From the NCBI GenBank assembly GCA_038253125.1, contig JBBSHM010000025.1, positions 1-32,028 of the forward strand: a DNA stretch of 32,028 bases, read 5' to 3'. Positions within the stretch are counted from its first letter, which is position 1; each line of letters opens with the position of its first letter. The DNA is from JAUJNH01 sp038253125. Lineage in GTDB: Bacteria > Actinomycetota > Acidimicrobiia > Acidimicrobiales > JAUJNH01. The notes under the pieces were generated by a model. That model saw only the letters and a list, made by a program, of their open reading frames with translations, was not told the origin of the DNA and ran no database searches. Positions 22,057 to 28,504 of the stretch are shown piece by piece. The position numbers and the translations under genes are program-made.

Positions 22057-22948
22057 CGAGCTGCCTGGTGTTGTGGCGGACCATCTTCAGGTAGGTGTCG
22101 CCGTCGGAGCCCGGTGGCCCCATGGAGTCGGCGTACAGTGCGTCGGCGCCGGCGATGATCGTGACGCCGGCATCGCGGGCCACCGTACCGGCGGTCTTCG
22201 GGGGCAGCGAGGACTCGGTGAAGATGGCCTTCACCCCCTGCGCCCGGATGGTGGACACCAGGTTGGCGAGCTGGCTGCTAGACAGCTCCGCCTGGCTGTC
22301 GAAGCTCGGGATCACCGAGCCGACCACGGTGATGCCGTAGCGGTCGGCGTAGTAGCCGAGGGCGTCGTGGTTGGTGACGAGCTTGCGCTGCTGCGGCGGG
22401 ATGGTCTCGATCTGGGCCTGCACCTCGGCGTCGAGGACGTCCAGCTGGGCCGAGTACGCCGCCGCTCTCGCCGAGAAGCCGGCGGCCTGGCCGGGCACGG
22501 CGACGGCCAGGGCCGTGGCGATGTTGGCCACCATGACCTTGGCGTTGCGGGGGTCCTGCCAGATGTGAGGGTCACGCTCCTGGCTCTCCGCCGACGCCTT
22601 GCGCACCGAGATGCCGGCGCTGGTGTCGACCACGGGGGCCTTGGCTCCGGCCGAGCGCACCGTGGCCGACAGCCAGCCCTCAAGCCCGAGCCCGTTCTCG
22701 AAGACGGCCTTCGCCGAGCGGATGGCCTCCTGGTCGGCCGGCGAGGGCTCGTACTCGTGCGGGTCGACCCCGGGCTTCACCACCTGGTGCACCACCACGG
22801 CGTCGCCGGCCACGTTGCGGACCATGTCGGCCACCTGCGGGGTGGTGGCCACCACCGTTGCCTCATTTGAAGCCCGTTGGGCGCTCCCCCCGCAGCCGGC
22901 CAGCACCAGTCCGGCGCTGCCGAGGAGCAGAAGAGGCCAGCTGGTCAC
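22040..22948 (-). CDS. Metal ABC transporter substrate-binding lipoprotein (cluster 9, ZnuA/TroA-like)
   Basis: 302 aa. The signal peptide ends in LAGC (C19). The mature part is a cluster 9 (A-I) binding protein. Ligand motifs are VDPHEYEPSP (H64), DPHIWQDP, FTESSL and the C-terminal GADALYADSM Asp. These bind Zn2+ or Mn2+. There is no His-rich loop, so the metal cannot be assigned. The start chosen is GTG at 22948, because a near-consensus promoter occupies 22956-22984. A TTG at 22984 would start translation inside that promoter. Confidence 0.9.
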   Translation of the reverse strand: MTSWPLLLLGSAGLVLAGCGGSAQRASNEATVVATTPQVADMVRNVAGDAVVVHQVVKPGVDPHEYEPSPADQEAIRSAKAVFENGLGLEGWLSATVRSAGAKAPVVDTSAGISVRKASAESQERDPHIWQDPRNAKVMVANIATALAVAVPGQAAGFSARAAAYSAQLDVLDAEVQAQIETIPPQQRKLVTNHDALGYYADRYGITVVGSVIPSFDSQAELSSSQLANLVSTIRAQGVKAIFTESSLPPKTAGTVARDAGVTIIAGADALYADSMGPPGSDGDTYLKMVRHNTRQLVAHLA

Positions 22949-22952
22949 ACGG

Positions 22953-22973
22953 TGAAAACTAGACTCATTCTCA
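22953..22973 (-). promoter_or_regulatory. Candidate Fur/Zur-type operator over the promoter
   Basis: The minus strand has TGAGAA and TTTTCA as imperfect inverted halves around a 9-nt centre (21 bp in all). The site covers the -10 and part of the spacer. A-T rich TGA...TCA inverted repeats are typical of Fur-family boxes. In this GC-rich region such a patch stands out. A repressor here would shut off metal uptake. It is longer than the usual 15-bp Zur core, so assignment to the regulator at 18365 is tentative. Confidence 0.45.
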
Positions 22974-22984
22974 TCGGCTGTCAA
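22956..22984 (-). promoter_or_regulatory. Promoter of metal ABC operon (TTGACA-N17-TAGTTT)
   Basis: On the minus strand a perfect -35 TTGACA (22984-22979) and a -10 TAGTTT (22961-22956) are separated by exactly 17 nt. The -10 ends 7 nt before the GTG at 22948, so the mRNA is likely leaderless. This is the best sigma-A-type promoter in the window. Confidence 0.72.
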
Positions 22985-22996
22985 GAGCCGCGTGGC

Positions 22997-23269
22997 TCAG
23001 GCGGGCTGCAGGTCCCGGGTGGCGCCCTCGGCCACGGCCACGGTGGCGGGCACGGCCGGCCAGCCCAGCACCACCTGGGGATCGAGGTCGAGCCCCTCGA
23101 GGAAGGCTGCGGTCCTGGCCTCGCGCTTGGCCCGCCGCACCGAGGGCGGCTCCCGCCGCAGGCCGAAGCGGTCTAGCACCCGGCTGGCGCACGTGCCGGC
23201 CCCGGCGCTGAGGGCTGCCGCGCTCCCGGTGGCGAACTCGAGCCCTGACTGGACGCACCCCGCGCACAT
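22997..23269 (-). CDS. Small protein of unknown function (Cys-containing)
   Basis: 90 aa. It starts MCAGCVQSGLEFATGSAAAL, has a third Cys in GAGTCASRVLDRFGLRR, a basic middle (RRAKREART), and a hydrophobic-Pro C-terminus (VVLGWPAVPATVAV). No known domain is recognised. The first 25 residues are mildly hydrophobic and could touch a membrane. The ATG at 23269 has TACCCT 6 nt upstream. It follows the STAS gene by 43 nt on the same strand. The same frame runs further upstream, but that part is antisense to the STAS gene frame and is rejected. Confidence 0.58.
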   Translation of the reverse strand: MCAGCVQSGLEFATGSAAALSAGAGTCASRVLDRFGLRREPPSVRRAKREARTAAFLEGLDLDPQVVLGWPAVPATVAVAEGATRDLQPA

Positions 23270-23312
23270 GCCGCCAGGGTACCGGCGATCGTTCCCGGCT
23301 ACGGGCGCGTCG

Positions 23313-23627
23313 TCAGATCTCGAGCTCGAAGACGTGGTCGAGGCGCAGCAGGCGCAGCTGCTGGAGCAGCGGCGCCGAGGCGTTGCGCAGCACCAGCGAG
23401 CCGGACCTCTCCTCCTGCAGGCGCTTCGCCGAGCGCGCCAGCACCCCGAGGCCATCCGAGCCAGGGAACTCGGCCCTACCGACATCGACCACCAGCACCT
23501 GGGTGCCGACGGCGATGCGACCCTGCAGCTCGGCATCCATGCGTTCCGCGCTCACCAGGTCAATCGGCCCCTGCAACACCATGACGGCCTGGGAGGGCGC
23601 CGTGGGCGACGGTTCTGTCAGCGTCAT
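23313..23627 (-). CDS. STAS-domain anti-anti-sigma-like protein
   Basis: 104 aa covering one STAS domain: QGPIDLVSAERMDAEL, then VLVVDVGRAEFPGSDGLGVL and RNASAPLLQQLRLL. In SpoIIAA-type proteins the loop reads DSSGL and the second Ser is phosphorylated by an anti-sigma kinase. Here it reads S57-D58-G, so Asp replaces that Ser. It may therefore not be switchable, or may mimic the phosphorylated state. The ATG at 23627 is chosen; the earlier ATG at 23645 and TTG at 23660 add nonconserved residues. TAGCGG lies 7 nt upstream. No kinase gene is adjacent. Confidence 0.83.
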   Translation of the reverse strand: MTLTEPSPTAPSQAVMVLQGPIDLVSAERMDAELQGRIAVGTQVLVVDVGRAEFPGSDGLGVLARSAKRLQEERSGSLVLRNASAPLLQQLRLLRLDHVFELEI

Positions 23628-23851
23628 GGCCGAGCCGCTACCCATGTGGTCCGAGCGCAAAACCGGAGTTCAGGCATGAGTGCGAAACTAGCCCATCTCG
23701 ACGCCGGTGCCAAGGGGTCTCCGACAAGAACGGTCATATCGCCCGGACCGGTGGACAGCAAAGGGCGAGATCAGGGCGGTGATCGCCTACCCCGTCAAGG
23801 GATACCCAGGGGTCGGACCACGGCAGGGCCGGACGTGGTGGACTGGCGGGG

Positions 23852-24481
23852 ATGGCTCTTGACCTGACGCCGGTCGAGGTGCGGGTGGTGGGCAGCCTCA
23901 TGGAGAAGGAGGTGACGACCCCCGACACCTATCCCCTGACCCTCAACGCCCTGGTGGCGGCGTGCAACCAGGCAACAGGCCGGGCGCCGGTCCTCAAGCT
24001 CGAGCACCGCGAGGTCGACGCCGCCGTTCACAGCCTGAAGGAGCGGGGGCTGGTGCGCTTCGTCCACCCCTCGCACGGCGGTCGCAGCGAGAAGTACCGC
24101 CACGTCGTCCCCGACGCCCTCCAGCTGGGGGTGCCCGAGCGGGCTGTCCTGTGCCTCCTGGCTCTGCGGGGCCCGCAGACGCCGGGCGAGCTGAAGGCCC
24201 GAGCCGACCGGGGCCACAGCTTCGCCTACCTCGAAGACGTCCAGCGGGCCCTGGAGGCGCTGGCCGAGCGCCCCGAGCCGCTGGCCGCCCGGCTGCCCCG
24301 GCGCCTCGGCCAGAAGGAGCTGCGCTGGGCCCACCTTTTCAGCGGCGAGGCCCAGGAGGTCGAGGAGGCTGATCGGCCCATGGCGCCGCCGCCCCAGGCA
24401 TCACGGCTGGCCGAGCTCGAGGACCGGGTGGCGGCACTCGAGGCCCTGGTCGCCGAGATCCAGGACGGGCTCGGCCTGTAG
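23852..24481 (+). CDS. YceH/DUF480 family protein
   Basis: 209 aa. The N-terminal winged helix starts LTPVEVRVVGSLMEKEVTTPD and continues YPLTLNALVAACNQATGRAPV, a highly conserved UPF0502 signature. A second winged helix covers about 90-150 (RAVLCLLALRGPQTPGELKARA). The C-terminus is a short coiled coil (LAELEDRVAALEALVAEI). Function is not established, though the tandem winged helices suggest nucleic acid binding. The ATG at 23852 begins the conserved part. The 224-nt region upstream (23628-23851), shared with the divergent STAS gene, shows no other gene. Confidence 0.9.
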   Translation: MALDLTPVEVRVVGSLMEKEVTTPDTYPLTLNALVAACNQATGRAPVLKLEHREVDAAVHSLKERGLVRFVHPSHGGRSEKYRHVVPDALQLGVPERAVLCLLALRGPQTPGELKARADRGHSFAYLEDVQRALEALAERPEPLAARLPRRLGQKELRWAHLFSGEAQEVEEADRPMAPPPQASRLAELEDRVAALEALVAEIQDGLGL

Positions 24482-24552
24482 CATCGAACTGCCGCTAGCA
24501 GGGTCCGCGCGTCGTGCCACGGTCGTGCCAACACCCGGCTGAGGCCGGCCGG

Positions 24553-24558
24553 TAGCGT
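24553..24558 (+). promoter_or_regulatory. Candidate -10 element TAGCGT of penicillin-binding protein gene
   Basis: TAGCGT ends 10 nt before the ATG at 24569, the same hexamer and spacing as before the RNA methyltransferase gene at 6321. Confidence 0.35.
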
Positions 24559-24568
24559 GCTGCTCGCC

Positions 24569-26635
24569 ATGCGCCCGATCGTCAGATTCGCCCTGGTCGT
24601 CGGCGTGGCCTCGGCCCTGCTGGCTATGGGTCTGTCGGCGCTGGCCGTCCCCTACGACGAGGTGACGACGAACCTGTGGCTGGCCAAGTCGGCCAAGCTC
24701 GGCGACCTGGCCGAGCTCAGCCAGCCGTCTGTGGTCTACGACCGCAACGGCGGCTTCCTCACGCTGCTGAAGGCCGAGGAGAACCGCAAGCCGGTGGCCC
24801 TCGCCGCCGTTCCGCCCATCGTGAAGGACGCCGTCCTCGACGTCGAGGACGCCACGTTCTACGAGCACGCGGGCTTCGACCTGAAGAGCACGGCCCGGGC
24901 CTTGCTCAGCAACGCCAACGCCGGCACCATCCGCCAGGGCGGGTCCACCATCACCCAGCAGCTGGTGAAGAAGACCCTGCTCACCGACGAGCGCTCGGTC
25001 AACCGCAAGGTGAAGGAGGCGGTGCTGGCCACCCGCCTGGAGAAGGAGATGACCAAGGACCAGATCCTGGAGCACTACCTGAACCTCGTCTACTTCGGCA
25101 ACGGCGCCTACGGCGTGGGGGCGGCGGCCGAGACCTACTTCAACGTTCCGCTGGCCGAGCTCGGCCCGGGTCAGGCGGCGCTGCTGGCCGGGCTCATCCG
25201 CAACCCGCTGGCCAACGACCCCTTCCGCAACCCTGACCAGGCCAAGGCCAGGCGGGCGACGGCGCTGTCACAGATGGTGGAGCGGGGCCACCTGTCGGCC
25301 GAGGAGGCTGACCGCCTGAAGGAGTCGCCGCTCCCGGCGGCGCCCACCAAGCCGCAGGAGCGGCAGAGCTACTTCCTGGAGGCGTTGAAGCAGCGGCTGC
25401 TGGACGACCCCCGCCTGGGCGAGACCCCGCCGGACCGTTACGACCGGCTGTTCCGGGGCGGGCTCAAGATCTTCACGACGTTCGACCCCAGGGCCCAGCA
25501 GCTGGCCGACGAGGCCACCCGGGCCGGGGTGCCGCCGCCGGGCCGCTCGAACACCATGGGCGCCAGCTCGGCCCTGGTCAGCATCGACCCGGCCGACGGC
25601 GCCGTGCGGGCCGTGGTGGGCGGCCCCGGCTTCAGCGACCAGAACAAGTTCGACATCGCCACCCAGGGCTACCGCCAACCCGGTTCGACCTTCAAGCTGT
25701 TCACGCTGCTGGCCGCGCTCGAGGCCGGCTACGGGCCGAGCTCGACCGTTGACGGCAGCGGGCCCTGTCTGGTGAACGAGGGCCGCAGCAATCGCAGCCG
25801 GCGTTCGGTGCTCAACCAGGACAACATCATCAACAACGCAGGCGACGGCGTCGGCGGCGGGACCATGACGATGGCTGCGGCCACGGCCGGCTCGGTCAAC
25901 TGCGCCTACGAGCGGATGGCGGCCACCGTCGGGTTCACAAAGGTCATAGACATGGCCAAGCGGCTCGGCCTGGGTCAGAACCCCCGCTATCCGATCGAGA
26001 ACGTGCCGACGATGCCCATCGGGGTCGAGGAGGCCACCCCGCTCGAGATGGCCGCCGCCTACGCCACCGTGGCCAACGACGGCGTGTTCCACGCCCCCAC
26101 CTTCGTCGACCGGGTCGAGGACAGCTCCGGCAAGGTGGTGTTCCGGGGCGCCACCGAGGGCAAGAGGGTGATGTCGCAGGTGGTGGCCCGAACTGCGGCC
26201 AGCATCCAAAAGGGTGTGTTCGGCGGCACCGCCGCCTGCTGCCGGCCGAGCGGGAACCGGCCAGCCGCCGGCAAGACCGGTACGACTGACGCCTCGAAGA
26301 ACACCTGGTTCGCCGGCTACACCCCGAACAACACCACCGTCGTCTGGGTCGGGGTGCCCAGGGGGAACGTCTCCATGCAGGGCCTGGGCGGCAGGGGAGT
26401 GGTCTACGGGGCCACGTTCGCCGCCCCCATCTGGAAGAAGTTCGCCGACGCCTACCTGGCCGACCAGCCGGCTCCCGACTTCCAGGGCGTGCCAGCCAAG
26501 CAGGCCATCGGCAGCCGTCCCTTCGTGATCCCGGCGGGCGCGCCGATCCTGCCCGGCAGCGGCGCCTTCTCCAAGAAGGCAACGACGGCGACGAGCCGGA
26601 AGAGCTCCTCCAAGGCCACCACCACGGGCCCGTGA
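24569..26635 (+). CDS. Bifunctional class A penicillin-binding protein (GT51 + transpeptidase)
   Basis: 688 aa. An N-terminal TM anchor (about 6-27) leads to a GT51 glycosyltransferase with catalytic Glu E93 in DVEDATFYEHAGFD, GGSTITQQLVKK and LNLVYFGNGAYG. The transpeptidase domain has S373 in GSTFK, the SVN triad (AGSVNCAYE) and K569-T-G (AGKTGTT). It polymerises and crosslinks peptidoglycan outside the membrane. A Ser/Thr/Lys-rich tail follows without PASTA domains. The cysteines in TAACCRPS are a local peculiarity before the KTG motif. The ATG at 24569 is preferred over an earlier TTG-type start because the anchor starts here. Confidence 0.93.
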   Translation: MRPIVRFALVVGVASALLAMGLSALAVPYDEVTTNLWLAKSAKLGDLAELSQPSVVYDRNGGFLTLLKAEENRKPVALAAVPPIVKDAVLDVEDATFYEHAGFDLKSTARALLSNANAGTIRQGGSTITQQLVKKTLLTDERSVNRKVKEAVLATRLEKEMTKDQILEHYLNLVYFGNGAYGVGAAAETYFNVPLAELGPGQAALLAGLIRNPLANDPFRNPDQAKARRATALSQMVERGHLSAEEADRLKESPLPAAPTKPQERQSYFLEALKQRLLDDPRLGETPPDRYDRLFRGGLKIFTTFDPRAQQLADEATRAGVPPPGRSNTMGASSALVSIDPADGAVRAVVGGPGFSDQNKFDIATQGYRQPGSTFKLFTLLAALEAGYGPSSTVDGSGPCLVNEGRSNRSRRSVLNQDNIINNAGDGVGGGTMTMAAATAGSVNCAYERMAATVGFTKVIDMAKRLGLGQNPRYPIENVPTMPIGVEEATPLEMAAAYATVANDGVFHAPTFVDRVEDSSGKVVFRGATEGKRVMSQVVARTAASIQKGVFGGTAACCRPSGNRPAAGKTGTTDASKNTWFAGYTPNNTTVVWVGVPRGNVSMQGLGGRGVVYGATFAAPIWKKFADAYLADQPAPDFQGVPAKQAIGSRPFVIPAGAPILPGSGAFSKKATTATSRKSSSKATTTGP

Positions 26636-26645
26636 CGGGGCGCTG

Positions 26646-27368
26646 ATGGCGGTTGTGGATCAGGAGGCGCTTCTCGCGGTGCAGGCGGCGGACACCAGTG
26701 CCGACCAGCTCCGCCACCGCCGTACGGCCCTGACCGAGCGGGCCGGGGTGGCCGCGGCCGAGGCCGGGGCGGTGGCCGCCAAGCGCTCACACGAGGAGAT
26801 GGCGGCCCGGCTGGCCGAGCTGGCTGCGGCCCAGGCCGAGCTCGAAGCCCAGCTGGCCGCGACCGAGGCCCGGGCCGCCGCTGTCCTGGCCCGGCTGCGC
26901 AGCGGAGAGATCACCGCCGCCCGCGACCTCGTTCGCTTCGGTGAGGAGGCGGACCACCTGGGTGAGCGGGCGTCGGCCCTCGAGGACCAGGCCTTCGAGG
27001 CGCTCGTGCAGCGCGAGGCGGCCGAGGCCGACCTGGCGGCCCGGGCCGAGGCCCTGGCCGCCGCGGTGGGCGGGGTGCGGCGGCACCGGGCCGAGCTGGC
27101 CGGCGCCGAGGAGGAGGTGGACACCGAGCTGGCCCGGGTGCTGGCGGCCCGCTCGGCCCGGGCGCAAGCCGTACCCGCCGCCCTGCTGGCCCGCTACGAC
27201 CAGCTGCGGGCCCACCTGCATGGCACCGGGGCCGCCCGCCTCGAGGACGGCCGATGCACCGGCTGCCACCTGGCGCTGTCGCCCCGCGACCTGGACGATG
27301 CCCGGCGGGCGCCGGCCGACGAGGTGCTGACCTGCCAGGCCTGCGGTCGGATCCTCGTGCGTAGCTGA
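26646..27368 (+). CDS. Coiled-coil zinc-ribbon protein (zf-RING_7 / CT398-like)
   Basis: 240 aa. Residues about 5-175 are one long Ala/Glu/Arg coiled coil. The C-terminal C4 zinc ribbon is CTGCHLALSPRDL followed by CQACGRIL. Proteins of this type are widespread in actinobacteria, often beside RNase H-like genes, and are thought to bind nucleic acid or scaffold complexes. No catalytic residues are seen. The ATG at 26646 comes 10 nt after the penicillin-binding protein gene, so it may be co-transcribed. Confidence 0.87.
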   Translation: MAVVDQEALLAVQAADTSADQLRHRRTALTERAGVAAAEAGAVAAKRSHEEMAARLAELAAAQAELEAQLAATEARAAAVLARLRSGEITAARDLVRFGEEADHLGERASALEDQAFEALVQREAAEADLAARAEALAAAVGGVRRHRAELAGAEEEVDTELARVLAARSARAQAVPAALLARYDQLRAHLHGTGAARLEDGRCTGCHLALSPRDLDDARRAPADEVLTCQACGRILVRS

Positions 27369-27375
27369 GCCTGCG

Positions 27376-27879
27376 GTGCTCCTCTGGTTCGCCGGCCTGT
27401 CGTTCGTCCTGGTGGTCGCCGTCTTCCGTGATGCCGCCCTGGACGAACGGCTGGTGATGGCCGCCGCCACCATCCCGGCCGTGCTCGATCTGGCCGTCGG
27501 CGGGATCCGCCTGCTGCACACCCTGGCCTTTCCGATCGCCCTGCTGGGCGTTGTCATGGTCGGCACCGTCGGTCGCCGCAGCCTGCGCCGACACCTCCTC
27601 GCCCTGCCCATCGGCTTCTTCATGAACCTGGTGCTCGACGGCATGTGGTCGTCGACCCGGCTCATCGTGTGGCCCCTGGGCGGCCTGTCGTTCGGCGGCG
27701 AGCAGCTCCCGACCCTGGGACGGCCGTGGCCCGTGCGTCTCCTCATGGAGCTGGCCGGCCTCGTGGCCCTCGGGTGGAGCATCCGCCGCTACCGGCTCAC
27801 CGAGCCCGAGAACTGGCGGCGCTTCCTCCACTCGGGCCGCCTCGACCGCACCCTGATCGGACCTCCAGGCCGAAGCTGA
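27376..27879 (+). CDS. Polytopic membrane protein of unknown function
   Basis: 167 aa. There are about four hydrophobic segments: 1-17, 28-43, 49-65 and 74-88, with a further one near 124-140. Conserved-looking polar spots are LDGMWSSTRLIVWPLGG and ERLVMAAATIPAVLDL. It might be a hydrolase-like membrane protein (HTLAFPIAL contains a single His), but no family is recognised. The GTG start is 7 nt after the zinc-ribbon gene. The basic C-terminus (RRYRLTEPENWRRFLHSGR) is likely cytosolic. Confidence 0.7.
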   Translation: MLLWFAGLSFVLVVAVFRDAALDERLVMAAATIPAVLDLAVGGIRLLHTLAFPIALLGVVMVGTVGRRSLRRHLLALPIGFFMNLVLDGMWSSTRLIVWPLGGLSFGGEQLPTLGRPWPVRLLMELAGLVALGWSIRRYRLTEPENWRRFLHSGRLDRTLIGPPGRS

Positions 27880-27974
27880 CGGCTGCTCCGACCGGGCCGG
27901 CCTGAGGGCGGCAGAGGTGGGGAACCGGTCACCAGCGCACGAGACCGGTGCTCCGGAGCACGTCCGCCACGTCC

Positions 27975-28271
27975 TCAGCCCAGGGAGACCCAGCCATAGG
28001 TGCTGCACAGCCCGGCCGCGTCGATGACGAGGAAGGCGGCCACCACCAACCCGATGATCAGCCGAGCCCAGGGGCTCGACGAGCGCCGCATCGGTGCCGG
28101 CATGTACCAGGCGGGCAGCAACTCGGTCTCACCCGGTCGCTCAAGGTCCCACAGGCTCACGGCATCGGGGGGAAGGCCCGCTTCGGGATCGGCGGCCAGG
28201 GCGAGCGCGGTCAGCTCTTCGTCGGAGAAGGGCCGGTCGGCTTCGGCTGGTCCTGCTGTCGCTCTCGGCAC
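27975..28271 (-). CDS. Small single-pass membrane protein
   Basis: 98 aa. The polar half contains DRPFSDEELTALALAADPEAG, then the Pro/Trp-rich SLWDLERPGE and LLPAWYMPAPM. A single TM helix (about 71-89) ends near the C-terminus. I recall proteins with the LLPAWYMPAP-like motif in related actinobacteria but do not know their role. The GTG at 28271 is chosen because GGGAGG lies 8 nt upstream; GTG at 28310 is the longer alternative. The 95 nt between it and the 3' end of the upstream convergent gene and the 233 nt to the kinase gene show no further genes. Confidence 0.65.
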   Translation of the reverse strand: MPRATAGPAEADRPFSDEELTALALAADPEAGLPPDAVSLWDLERPGETELLPAWYMPAPMRRSSSPWARLIIGLVVAAFLVIDAAGLCSTYGWVSLG

Positions 28272-28504
28272 CGCATCTGCCTCCCTGGGGGCGGGCGTGG
28301 CGTGGCGCACCGCCCACTCGACCGTACCGCCAGGCCCGCAGATGTCCGTACCCGCAGGCGCAGCCTCCGGACCGACGGTGCCAGGCCGGCTGGATCGGCG
28401 GCGAAGCGGTCGGGATTAGTGTGCCAGGAAGTTGCTTTGCCACCAGGGGGCAGCGGGTGTCGTCGCCGGCTCGCCGGTACGAGGGATGGGGGACTCCAGG
28501 GGCC

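Noticed and set aside
22949..22984. TTG start giving a longer binding-protein N-terminus
   Set aside because: It lies on the -35 element and puts polar residues before a complete lipoprotein signal.
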